From Pigoraptor vietnamica (taxonomy: Eukaryota > Opisthokonta > Filasterea), in the NCBI GenBank assembly GCA_943704525.1, contig CALSCQ010000290.1, forward strand, positions 1 through 20,170: a stretch of 20,170 nucleotides of DNA, in the 5' to 3' direction. Position 1 is the stretch's first letter. Each line of letters begins with the position of its first letter. The position numbers and the translations under genes are program-made. Shown here piece after piece: positions 8,251 to 16,768 of the stretch. The notes under the pieces are model-generated. The model made no database searches and had not been told where the DNA came from. It saw only the letters and a list, made by a program, of their open reading frames with translations.

Positions 8251-10435
8251 TCAGCTGTGCCCGTGCTTGCCCCGACGACCGCCGCCCCCTCGGCTTGCGC
8301 GCGCCTGCGACTGAGCCTGCGATTCGCCCTTATCCACGCGCCTGTCTTCGTCGACGCTCGCGCACACCGGGGGCGCGCACTGAGCGGGTGCTCCCGGGCA
8401 CGCAGCGTCACGTGACTGCGACTGACGGTCCCCTTTCCCCCGCCCGCGAGCGTGACTACCACCGCGATGGCCGCCTCCTCTTGCCTTCGAGCCCTCCTGC
8501 GCACCATCCTTCTTCGGTGCGTTCGCGCCCGCGGCCGTCACATCGGCGCCACATGTGTTTGCGACTTGCTTCTGAGGCTGCACCGCCGGCGCTGCGCTAG
8601 CTTTGCCGCTCTGTCCTTCGCCCGACGCACCCGCGCGATCGCCCGCTGCGGCCGACTTTCCCTGCCCCTCTGCCGGCGGCCGCTTCGAGCTGCCGGCGCC
8701 CGTTGCTTTTGGCGCACTCTCTTGTTTCACAGGAGCCCCTTTTGCGTTGACCGGAGCGGCTGGCGGAGCGGAGGCTGGTGGAGCGGAGGAAGGCTGCGTG
8801 GGCTGCGGTGCCGGTGGACCACTGTCGGTAACCGGCGCGACTGACGGGAGCTGCGTGCGACAGAGAGAATGAGCGATGACATGCATTGCACGCACGCCCA
8901 CACCTTACGCGCTCGACGAATTATCCCGCGCCACAGTTATGAAGTGGCGGGCATTGCGCGCTTCCCCACGTTGCACGAAGACAAATGCAGAAAGCACTCG
9001 CATTGAGCAAGGCACATACGCACCGCGATGTAAATGGGGTTCGCACTGTCCAGACGATACTTGCGCTCTTCCTTTTCAAGGTCGATGATGCCGCCCACCG
9101 CGAGTTGGTGCGCATAAACGTCCTGAAGTGACTTTCCGAGCACGGCTTCGAGGTGTTTTTGCTGCCTGAGATATGCCTGGCGCCCGCTGTCGTCGGCCTG
9201 CGGTGCAGCAATCGTGCGTCAGGCGGGGGGTCGCGGGTTCGATTCCCGACGTCACCGGAAGAGGACACACCCTCCTTCCGCACACAAACACCGGTTTCTC
9301 GGTCAGTCACATCCCACACAGCATCCATTGCCACCCACATTGTCCTTGGCGGCGTGGAATTGGCCCGCACCCGCGAGGTCCACACCACGCGTGTCGAACG
9401 GCGCGCGGCATACGGGGCACGGCGCTATGTGCGCGGGCTGCTTTGCCGCGTCGTCGTCGTCTTTCGTAGGTGGCGGGTTGCGAATGCGCTGGTCGAGATA
9501 CGCGGCGATGCACGGGCGGTGGAAGTAGTGGAAGCACTCGGTCTTCATGAAGGCGTCGTCGGCATCAAACGGCGACATGCACACGGCGCAGTTCTCGCTC
9601 GGCCGATTCACCTCCGTCAGCACCTCCATTGCGTGCTATGAGAAGCGCGCGATATGGCGTATCAGCTAAACGTTGAAAACGGTCCATCGGTGCACTCGAG
9701 GGAAAGCGGCCACGATAAGGCAGGTCACGGAGGTCAACACAGTACGCAGAGAGAAGAAGGGGGCGGTCCATGAGAGAACACTGCACAGCGACAAACGCGC
9801 CTCTGCGCAGCATGGGACGAATGCATGCGAGAGAAGAGACCTCAGTTCGTGGCAATCATAGAGGTTAAACCCCATTGACTCCATGCGAGGAAGAGAGAAA
9901 AGGCGCACCTGCACGAGCTGGCTGAGCATGAGATCCCCCCGCCATTTTTCTGCTTCGGCGCGAAGTGCAGCTATAAAGGACACAATTTCGCTGTCTCCAA
10001 GGCCTCGCGAGCTCTCGACAGTCACTTCGGGCACGGTAGAAGGGTACTGGGTAGAGGAAGACGTACAAAGCATAAAAACGCATGCAAACTCTCTCTCACA
10101 CACACGCACACACGCACACAAACGCAATACTTTGCTCAAAGAATGGACATTCGCCTCGCCACACGCCACCCACATCTTTCGGCAGCTTTAAGCGGACGGT
10201 CGCCCACACATATTGCCGCTCGCTGTCGTTCCCCGTCAGCGGTCTCACGGTGACTCTCAGCGACCGCGACCCGTCCGCAGCGACAGTGCGTCCGTCGAGC
10301 GTTTCGTCGACAAGGTCGGAATACGCCGCGTGCAGAATCTCAATCTCATCGGCAATGCTGCGGAGTTTCACCGAGTTAGGAAGCTCAGGGGCGTTTGTGT
10401 GCACGCATGCGCACTCACTCGCTCGAGTCCGCCAT
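8251..10435 (-). CDS. RNF25: RNF25-like E3 ubiquitin ligase (RWD + RING + GG-IIDLE motif), 6 exons
   Basis: RING-type ubiquitin ligase. Exons: 10435-10419, 10357-10174, 10046-9909, 9635-9339, 9197-9024, 8850-8251; 469 aa (human RNF25 459). The first coding exon is only 17 nt (MADSS plus two bases) and was chosen because the ATG and the GA|GTGAGT donor join in frame to DIADEIEILHAAY. Residues about 6-113 are the RWD domain, including KLPKDYPSTVPEV. The RING-H2 runs from CAVC (about C129) through ECFHYFHRPC to CPVC, with a long insert before the last pair, as in RNF25. Residues about 247-260 hold GGIIDLEKEERKY, a signature downstream of the RNF25 RING. The last exon (199 aa) is rich in Ala, Pro, Ser and Lys and ends in RGG-like basic repeats. 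RNF25 orthologues act with UBE2D/E enzymes, including at stalled ribosomes; that role here is by homology only. Confidence 0.93.
9201..9257 (+). other. tRNA-like 3' half with T-arm/B-box, antisense in RNF25-like intron 4
   Basis: The + strand carries GGTTCGATTCC (9236-9246), a perfect internal promoter B-box and T-loop, flanked by a four-base-pair CGGG/CCCG stem and preceded by GGGTC like a variable loop. CGTCACC (9250-9256) follows where the acceptor strand would be, and GGTG at 9202-9205 could partly pair with it. A GTC triplet (9218-9220) sits where an Asp anticodon would be relative to the T-arm. There is no D-arm, the anticodon stem does not pair and only about 55 nt separate the two ends, so this is not an intact tRNA gene. 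It is either a degraded tRNA fragment or an isolated TFIIIC-type site. Confidence 0.4.
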
Positions 10436-10469
10436 GCTCGGTGGGGTAATGTACGATTCGACACAACCT

Positions 10470-10527
10470 CACACACATACACACACGCGCACGCGCACGC
10501 ACACGCACACGCACACGCACACACGCG
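10470..10527. repeat. CA/CG microsatellite upstream of RNF25-like ATG
   Basis: Alternating CACA and GCGCAC units on the + strand, ending about 35 bp upstream of the RNF25-like start codon in genomic terms. Reads as TG/CG in the sense of that gene. Confidence 0.85.
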
Positions 10528-10701
10528 CAGTTGTATAAGCACACGTGCGAATGCACGCACGCCGCGACGCGATGCTAGTAAAGTGCGACCTCAGATGCAA
10601 TGGCTCTAACACCCACAGTACACCTACCTGTTACATCAACCCGCGTGACGACAGATCGACGTCAGCTCCTCTACAAGCGATGCACACAAGAGCACAACGA
10701 A

Positions 10702-10772
10702 ACGCACACACACACACACACAGGACGCACGCAGCACGCATGCACACAGCACACACACGCACGCACACACAC
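10702..10772. repeat. CA-rich microsatellite in divergent promoter
   Basis: Imperfect CACA/CGCA array on the + strand, interrupted by GGACGCACGCAGCACGCATG. It lies roughly midway between the divergent RNF25-like and transporter start codons. Confidence 0.85.
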
Positions 10773-10900
10773 GCTCATGCGCTGTATTGCGCTGCGCTTC
10801 ATGTTTGGACAACGTCCTGTTCCCTGCAAACGTCAAAGTGAAAGAAGTGAGACACGCGCACCCGAAGCCCCGTCGCCCTCTGTTCGGCGCACGGCGCGAG

Positions 10901-12091
10901 ATGCCCCTCTCTGAGGGCACGGCCGTCGTGGCCGTTGCCGTCTTGCAGTATGTCGTCAACGTACTTGCGGCGATGGCGATCGTAAACAGCGACATTGAGC
11001 CGATCCCCGTTGCGCTCGGGAGCTGCGTGGTCGCACTCGTGGGCCTCCGCGCGGCATCGTGGGCGGGCGTCTTTTCGCATCCGTCGTTCGATCCGCTCAA
11101 ATTGCGCCTTATTTTCCCCGTCATTTTTGCGGGTGTTGCGGCCAAGTGCATCGTGTGGATTTGGCTGAGCGAGCCGGGCTCTGGGGACGTCTGGGTGTGT
11201 GTGTGTGTGTGCTGCCGCTGACGTGTGCGTATGCTTTTGCGCAGCGTTTGCTGCATGTGAGCGTGTTCACTTACCGCGTGTTTTCTTTTCTCTTTTTTTT
11301 GGTTTCGATGTGCAGGTCGCGCGTGCCTTTGTTATTCCCTGGATGCTCGTGCTCGTGTGGGAGAGCGCCATCGAGCGCCACTCTTCCGCTGCGGCGCCGT
11401 GCATCTTGCTCGTGGCCCTCGGCCTAGCTTCGTACGCGTTTGGCGACCACGAGGTGCGGCGTTCGCTCGCGAAGATCGGCGCGGCCGTTTGCGCTGGGCT
11501 TGCGTCTGCGGCGCGCACGACGGGCATCAAGAAGGGATTCGACACGGTGACGGACAGCGTGCCGTCGCTGCTGTTCCACTTTGCTGCGGGGACGGCCCTC
11601 ACGCTGGCGATTGCGACGCCGTCGCTGCTTAAGGCGGACGACGCTTGGCATGCGCACGCGTCCGTGTGGCGCGTGATTGTCGCGGTGGGCCTGCTGGGTG
11701 TGCGTGTGCATTCGTCCTCTGTGTGGCGTGTATGTGTGCGTCTGCGTTGTGCGAGTACGTTGCAGTCGTGCCTTCGTCCTATGCAACTCTCTAACCTGCG
11801 ACCACACTCTCGCAGTCGTGCCTTGGGGCTGCGTCCCTGTCTCTCGCCTTTGTGCAAATCCGCCAAATCGGCGCCGTTTCGCACGCGATTGCGCGCGCGC
11901 CCGAGTCGATTGCGACACTGCTCGTCATCGCTGCGGTTCACAAGACGGACGACCTGCGCGTGTCGCAGCTAATCGGCTTCTTCCTCGTCGGCTTTGGCGC
12001 CCTCTTTTACGCTGTGCTCGGGGCGCGGAGAAAGCTTGCGAGTGCACGCGCGGCGGACGAAGAGCCCGTGTCACTGCCCAGGCCGCGATAG
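10901..12091 (+). CDS. Multi-pass membrane transporter, drug/metabolite (nucleotide-sugar/triose-phosphate) type, 3 exons
   Basis: Exons 10901-11194, 11316-11699, 11816-12091; 317 aa. About ten hydrophobic segments can be counted, starting with GTAVVAVAVLQYVVNVLAAM and ending with LIGFFLVGFGALFYAVLG, followed by a short charged tail. The length, the ten-segment layout and the C-terminal pattern (a helix with SIATLLVIAAV, a short charged loop, then a Gly-rich final helix ending in FYAVLG) fit the drug/metabolite transporter superfamily, which includes nucleotide-sugar and phosphate-antiport carriers of Golgi, ER or plastid membranes. I do not recognise a substrate signature, so the cargo is unassigned. 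The start at 10901 places the first helix right after MPLSEG; an in-frame upstream ATG at 10787 is possible but would add a basic, non-hydrophobic leader. All introns are phase 0. The 3' end faces cyclin H. Confidence 0.68.
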
Positions 12092-12512
12092 GGTGTGCGT
12101 TGCTTCTGAATGTTTGTTTTGCGTGTTGCTGTGTGCGTGGAAAAGGCGGATTTGGTGCTGGTCGCCAACAACAATGCCGCGTCGTGAGTTCAGAGTAGGC
12201 TCTTCAAGCAGTTGTGTTCGTGCGACGAGCCTTAGCACCGATCGAAGTAGCGACGAAAAATGTTCTAAAGTGCCGCACGGGACATAATCCGCGTCATCGG
12301 CACACCGGCGATTGCTCGCGCACACTCAACGGGCAACGGGGGATGATGTAGTGAGGAAGGGGCAGCAATACGGAACTGTATTGAAGAGCCGTTTGTTCGA
12401 TCGCCCGCACCCGCCGTCCAGCAGCGAGGCGCAGTTGGAACAGTGTCGACCACTCCATACAACCCACTCCCACCCGCCCTCACCCACTGGGCAAATCTCA
12501 AGACGTAAGGCT
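12092..12512. other. Convergent intergenic region, transporter and cyclin H 3' ends
   Basis: 421 bp between the stop codons of two converging genes. It should contain both 3' untranslated regions. I see no conserved coding segment, repeat or structured RNA in it. Confidence 0.5.
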
Positions 12513-13067
12513 CTATCGCGCACCGCCGTCGTCCACACGCGGCCGCTTCGCAGGGGGTCTGTCACCCAAACTGCACAAACAGCGTCCACGTCAAACTCAT
12601 GCCAAACTTGACTGAATGACATGGAAAGAGACATAGTGCGCGTACCTCTCGAATTCCGCCATGTCCTGTCTCTCCCTGTCCTCGCTCCGCTTCCGCGCGG
12701 CCTCGACCTCGCGCAAACGGGCATCTTCATCCGCCGCCTCCTTCGTCGCCTGGTTCCGCTTGTAGCTGCACAGCACGGCACACACGCGCACGTGAGACAG
12801 GGCACTTCATCTCTAAAGCACCCGCTCACACGGAAGGGGGTTCTAGAGAGCCAAACTAGGACACGGAAGTGCAATACGCCGGCGGAACACAGTATGCAAC
12901 AACAAAGGACGCGCTCTGTGCGCACACACACGACCCACAGCTCGCTACGAGAGTTGAGAAGGGGATTCCGGCACCCCCTCAGCTTGCGATCCACGTCACG
13001 TGCCCCGCGCTCGTCCACCGTCGTGTCGCGGTCAATGTGCTCTTGCACATCGTCAAACCTATTGCAA

Positions 13068-13122
<55 letters not shown>

Positions 13123-14787
13123 TAAAAAAAAGTGACCCGGCTCAGCAAGACAGCGAACAAGGGGTCATGTGAACGCGCACCCTAAAAATGACACGGGCCC
13201 TCCCACACAAAGATGCGCACCTTCGGTCAAAGTTCGCGAGTGCCTCCGGAGTGGCAGCGCCCGCCAACGTCCGCACATAACTGCAGAAACGCAAGTGTGT
13301 AAGAAAATGCATCATTGAGATGCACCCGTATGTCGCACCAATAACCCACACCAGAACCCACTATGACACTCCCCGTGCAAACGCAGCACACACCCGTCGA
13401 GATTGCCGCCGAGCGTCTTTGCGGCATGCGCAATGGCGGCGAGGGCGAGAACAGACGGCGGGTGGAGCAGCACAGCGTCCGTGAGATAAAGCCGATCGAC
13501 GACGTCCTTCGCACTCCGCTCAATGTCGCCGAGGTCCAATGCGGCGTCGTTGTGCCGCCGCTGCGGAAAACGCACAAAAATGCTTGGGTTCGCGTGTGGA
13601 TGTCTGTGATGCGCGGGAACACACACACACACAAACAGCCGCGCAGACGCACAGATGCACACACTCACACACGCACGCACACACTTAACAGTGCGCACCT
13701 TGATGTCCAGCACGAACCCGCGCACTGCGCGGTACGGCGCGTGTATGGTGAGATGGAACTTGTTCTCTCGCATGACGTGCACTTCGAGATCACGTATCGA
13801 CTCAATCATCGCAGTGCGGTTTTTGGAGACCTTCGCGTCGTCGTCTGCTCCAGGGACGACGCGCCGCACAAAGTCGTCGATGGAGAGAGAAAGATCGTCG
13901 ATTTTTGTTGCGAGATATACGCACGCAAGCCTTCGCGCGTTGACGTGTCCCAAATGTTTTGGGTGAGAGGGAAATGAGATATCGAGTATCATATTGCAAT
14001 TGTGAAAGACAGACAGTGTGTGTAGGCGTGCGTGGGTGCGTGAGAGTATGTGCCAGCGCATGGGACGTACGTATGCACCTACGCTAGGCCACGTGTGCGA
14101 AGAGGAGTGAGCGATGTGCATGCGAGCGCAACACCCACATTATGTCCTTTGGATGGTGGTCCATCACCGAATTGTTCATATAAAATCGCCGAAAGTACGT
14201 CATTGCTATTGCCTGGGCAGGCGCGCAACACGTGACAACGTCAGAGGAGGCAGAGGGAAGCTCGCACGTTACACACGCACACGCACACACAACAAACTAT
14301 CTTGCTACACAAGGCGCACACGCACACACGCACACACACAGCACACGCACACGCAAACAGCACACGCACACACACAGCACACGCACACGCACACACACAG
14401 CACACGCACACACGACAAACTATCTTGCTACACACATCGCCCATCGCACACGTACACAGTCGCGCACCATTACTGTCGGCGGAAATTCGTTCGGAAACAG
14501 CGAGCACACGTCCTGCAACTTGCTCTCATAAAATCTGCGAACATAAAAGCGATTAGACTCACCTGCAGACGAGCAAAGTGCACTAGGGGCACTCACTGGC
14601 ACAACAGCCGCTCCTCCTCCGGCGTCAGAAAGTCCTCAATGTCCGGCTGCTTGAGGTCAGGCGCGGAGGCGTAGATGCGGAATATCTCGTCACGTGCCGC
14701 TGTGTTGGCGCGCACGCGGGCGGCATCGATCTCCGCCTGCGTCGCAAACAGCCAGTGCGAGCGCTGCGTGCTTGCGTGGAACGCCAT
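12513..14787 (-). CDS. CCNH: Cyclin H, regulatory subunit of the CDK-activating kinase/TFIIH, 9 exons
   Basis: Cyclin partner of CDK7 with MAT1, active in TFIIH (RNA polymerase II phosphorylation) and CDK activation in the nucleus. Exons: 14787-14597, 14534-14468, 14212-14139, 13930-13699, 13560-13394, 13280-13221, 13058-12939, 12765-12646, 12570-12513; 362 aa (human 323). Identifying motifs, in order: N-terminal SHWLF, TPEEERLLCQFYESKL, TYFRRFYMNNSVMDHHP, LACVYLATKIDDL, ENKFHLTIHAPYR (second cyclin fold entry), RLYLTDAVLLHPPSVLALAAI. Donors ATG|GTGCGC (exon 2) and AT|GTGGGT (exon 3) were chosen because they keep the cyclin box gap-free. Exons 7-8 encode a charged helical tail (ATKEAADEDARLREVEAARK), and the 58-nt last exon gives PPAKRPRVDDGGAR, a likely nuclear localisation signal. 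The start is shared back-to-back with PSMG2 across 208 bp. Confidence 0.93.
13068..13131. repeat. T16-A37 homopolymer tract in cyclin H intron 6
   Basis: On the + strand 16 T (13068-13083) are followed by 37 A (13084-13120), then GGT and eight more A (13124-13131). In the sense of cyclin H the order is T8, ACC, T37, A16, then TTGCAATAG at the exon 7 acceptor. The T16/A37 junction is self-complementary. Confidence 0.9.
13618..13687 (-). repeat. TG-rich microsatellite in cyclin H intron 4
   Basis: CACA and CGCA units on the + strand, read as TG/CG in the transcript sense, starting 11 nt downstream of the exon 4 donor (exon end 13699) and running over about 70 nt. Confidence 0.85.
14264..14434 (-). 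repeat. CA/CG repeat array with two copies of a 20-bp unique block in cyclin H intron 2
   Basis: A CA-rich array on the + strand is bracketed by two identical 20-bp blocks (acaaactatcttgctacaca) at 14292-14311 and 14415-14434, offset by 123 bp. Between them are several AGCACACGCACAC units. The array fills most of intron 2 (14213-14467) and reads TG-rich in the sense direction. Confidence 0.85.
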
Positions 14788-14995
14788 CTATGGTCCGCGC
14801 GCCGCTGTGTGCAGGTGCGACGGTTCGCTGTTTGTGCCGGCACAGTTTGGAACGCTTGATCACGTGACTCATTTCCGTGACGTCAGCACAAGACTGAGAA
14901 CATCTGTTCGCACAGCACACTGCAGTCTTGTTTCAGCGCGGGTACAACTTCGCAAGCGCTTCGCCCGACACACGCAGTTGTAATTGACACTGAAA
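14788..14995. promoter_or_regulatory. Bidirectional promoter of cyclin H and PSMG2 with E-box, AP-1 and CRE motifs
   Basis: The start codons are only 208 bp apart. Within a 26-bp span lie a palindromic E-box TCACGTGA (14860-14867), an overlapping AP-1-like TGACTCA (14865-14871) and a perfect palindromic CRE TGACGTCA (14878-14885). These are known bHLH and bZIP binding sequences; their grouping in such a short shared promoter makes a regulatory role plausible for both genes. No TATA box is evident. Confidence 0.55.
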
Positions 14996-16397
14996 ATGGC
15001 GCCTTTCTTTCGCGCGGACCGCAGTGCGGGTGCGGTTGTGTTCGAAGGTTCCACACTCCTCTTGGTGGGTCTGCGCCACTTGCGTGCGCGTCGAATGCTG
15101 TCGTGCAATCAGCGCACGACCTTGTGTGTCGATACCTTATACATGCCAACCGTTGGGTAGTCTCTACGCACATCTCGTCAGCGCACATCCCTTCCTGACG
15201 CCGAATTGCTGACTCCCTTCCTCGCTTCGCAGCCGGCGGTGTCGGTCGGCAACGCGGGGCAGCTCGCACTCGACATTCTCCTCTGCACGGCCAAGCCGCA
15301 GCGCGTCGGCTACATTTCCACATGCAGCGTCCTCCCTCTTGTTGGCACGGATGCATGCAATCCGACTGTGTCTGCGACCGGCGCTCTCTCAACGGCCTTG
15401 GAAGGTGTGATCGCCGAGTGCGTTCGAGTCGTCCATTGTTGTTGTTGTTGATGAGAGCGGGGACGAGCGCTCGGCTGAGCTAAGTTAGCGTTTCTTCTTG
15501 CAGTGTTCCAGTCGCACAATGGCAAGGTGACGTTCGTGCAGCAGCGATCCCCCATTGCGAAGGTGGGCGTCTCAATTGTGTTCTCCGCGCCGGCGTGTGC
15601 ACGGACTTAGTTTGGTCCTACTCTCCCGCTGCTGCAGGGACGCACGGGCCAATTTCTCGACGCGCTGTTCGAATGGATCGCCGCGTGCAAGTTTGAGAAA
15701 ATTGTGCTGGTGACTGGCAGCGATGCAGCGCACCGCGTCGACTCGCAGTTTGTCGGGTGAGTGCAAAAGTCCGGAGCAATGTGCGCCCGTTGTGCCGTTG
15801 CAAGTCGGATTTCTTCACTCGCACGACCACGTCACAACCACCCTCTGACGCCACGCACGCACAGACCGCCCTTCCGTTACATTCTGAGCAACAAGGCATC
15901 CGCGACGAGCGATGCTGCATTGCGAGGGATGGGTTGGGTTCCACTTGAGCCGCCCTCTGCGATGGCCCTCGCGGCAGACCCAAAAGCGCCGAAGATTCGC
16001 GTGCCGGGCGCGGGGATGACGCGTCGATTTGTGGAGCGCTGTAACGAGGCGGACGTGAGCGCGCTCGTGCTAGTTGCGTTCTGCAACGAGGGCGACAACA
16101 TTCCCGATGGCATGCTGCTTGCGTCGTGCGCCAACCAGGTGCTCGGTCTCTTGCCGGTGAATGGTGCGTGTGTGAGCGTGCAGCCTCCGCTTGCCACTTT
16201 GCCGTTAATAACTCACCACACTCGATGTCTGCTCTGAACTTCCATAGTAGCGCACAATGCCCCCCATGGTGTTGCGCCCGCTTTGTCGTGGCTAATGCAT
16301 GTCCAACACACCAGAGGGAGAGCCCGTTCCGTGGAGCATGCCGGCATCGTGGAGTCTCCTTTTTGGCGGCCCCCTCGATCAAGTGCTCTTCCAATGA
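14996..16397 (+). CDS. PSMG2: Proteasome assembly chaperone 2 (PAC2), 6 exons
   Basis: Chaperone that, as a dimer with PAC1, helps assemble the alpha-ring of the 20S proteasome in the cytosol. Exons 14996-15064, 15233-15404, 15504-15562, 15638-15756, 15865-16163, 16315-16397; 266 aa (human 264). Diagnostic stretches: STLLLPAVSVGNAGQLALD, VGYISTCSVLPLVG, RYILSNKAS, VPGAGMTRRF, CNEGDNIPDG and the C-terminal WSMPASWSLLFGGPLDQVLF, all in the positions expected for PAC2. Each splice junction restores frame, and the length agrees with the family to within two residues, so the model is probably complete. The final codons and stop lie inside a 29-bp tandem duplication. It shares a short promoter with cyclin H. 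Confidence 0.94.
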
Positions 16398-16440
16398 AAT
16401 GCAGAGAACAAGTGCTCTTCCAATGAAATGCAGAGAACAA
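16380..16440 (+). repeat. Perfect 29-bp tandem duplication spanning the PSMG2 stop codon
   Basis: The 29-bp unit at 16381-16409 is repeated at 16410-16438 without a mismatch, with one or two matching bases on either side. The first copy contains the last codons (VLFQ) and TGA of PSMG2; the second lies in the 3' untranslated region. The lack of divergence suggests a recent event. Confidence 0.95.
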
Positions 16441-16768
16441 AACAACAGCGTTCGGCGCAGAGTGCGTGCGTGCAGCACAAAAACAGAAGCAGGCTGAAAA
16501 TCACAAGGTAACAGATTCACCGTAAGGTCGCGGATTTTAATGTCGTACAAGATAAAAATCCCGCGAAGATGTCGCGACGGCGGGCAGCCACGCACGCGCG
16601 CACGTTGCCAAAAGCAGCATGACCCGGACTTGAAAAAGGAAAAGAAAAAAAAGTGCGTCCGCGTGCGCGCGCGTGCCACTGCTCCACGGGGCGGCCAAGA
16701 GACCGGCTGCAACCGCCCCGCCCATAGTCCGCGCCGCCGCGATACCCCGCGAGCGCGGTCGCCCGCAT
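16398..16768. other. Convergent intergenic region, PSMG2 and eL15 3' ends
   Basis: 371 bp between converging stop codons. Apart from the second 29-bp copy and a short A-rich run near 16635-16651 I see no coding region or structure. It should hold the two 3' untranslated regions. Confidence 0.5.

Larger units (their letters stand above)
10436..10900. promoter_or_regulatory. Divergent region between RNF25-like gene and transporter gene
   Basis: 465 bp between divergent start codons. It is dominated by CA/CG microsatellites at about 10470-10527 and 10702-10772, with unique sequence between them and from 10773 to 10900. A strong donor-like CAG|GTAGGT lies on the minus strand near 10625-10633, which could mark an untranslated leader exon of the RNF25-like gene; no ATG in a usable frame precedes it. 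No coding region is supported. Confidence 0.4.

Noticed and set aside
9185-9257. A complete tRNA gene around the B-box
   Set aside because: At the distance needed for a full tRNA the 5' acceptor strand does not pair, and no A-box or D-arm is present.
13068-13131. Poly(A) tail of a retroposed element
   Set aside because: There is no element body or target-site duplication next to the A tract; the sequence on both sides is cyclin H intron and exon.
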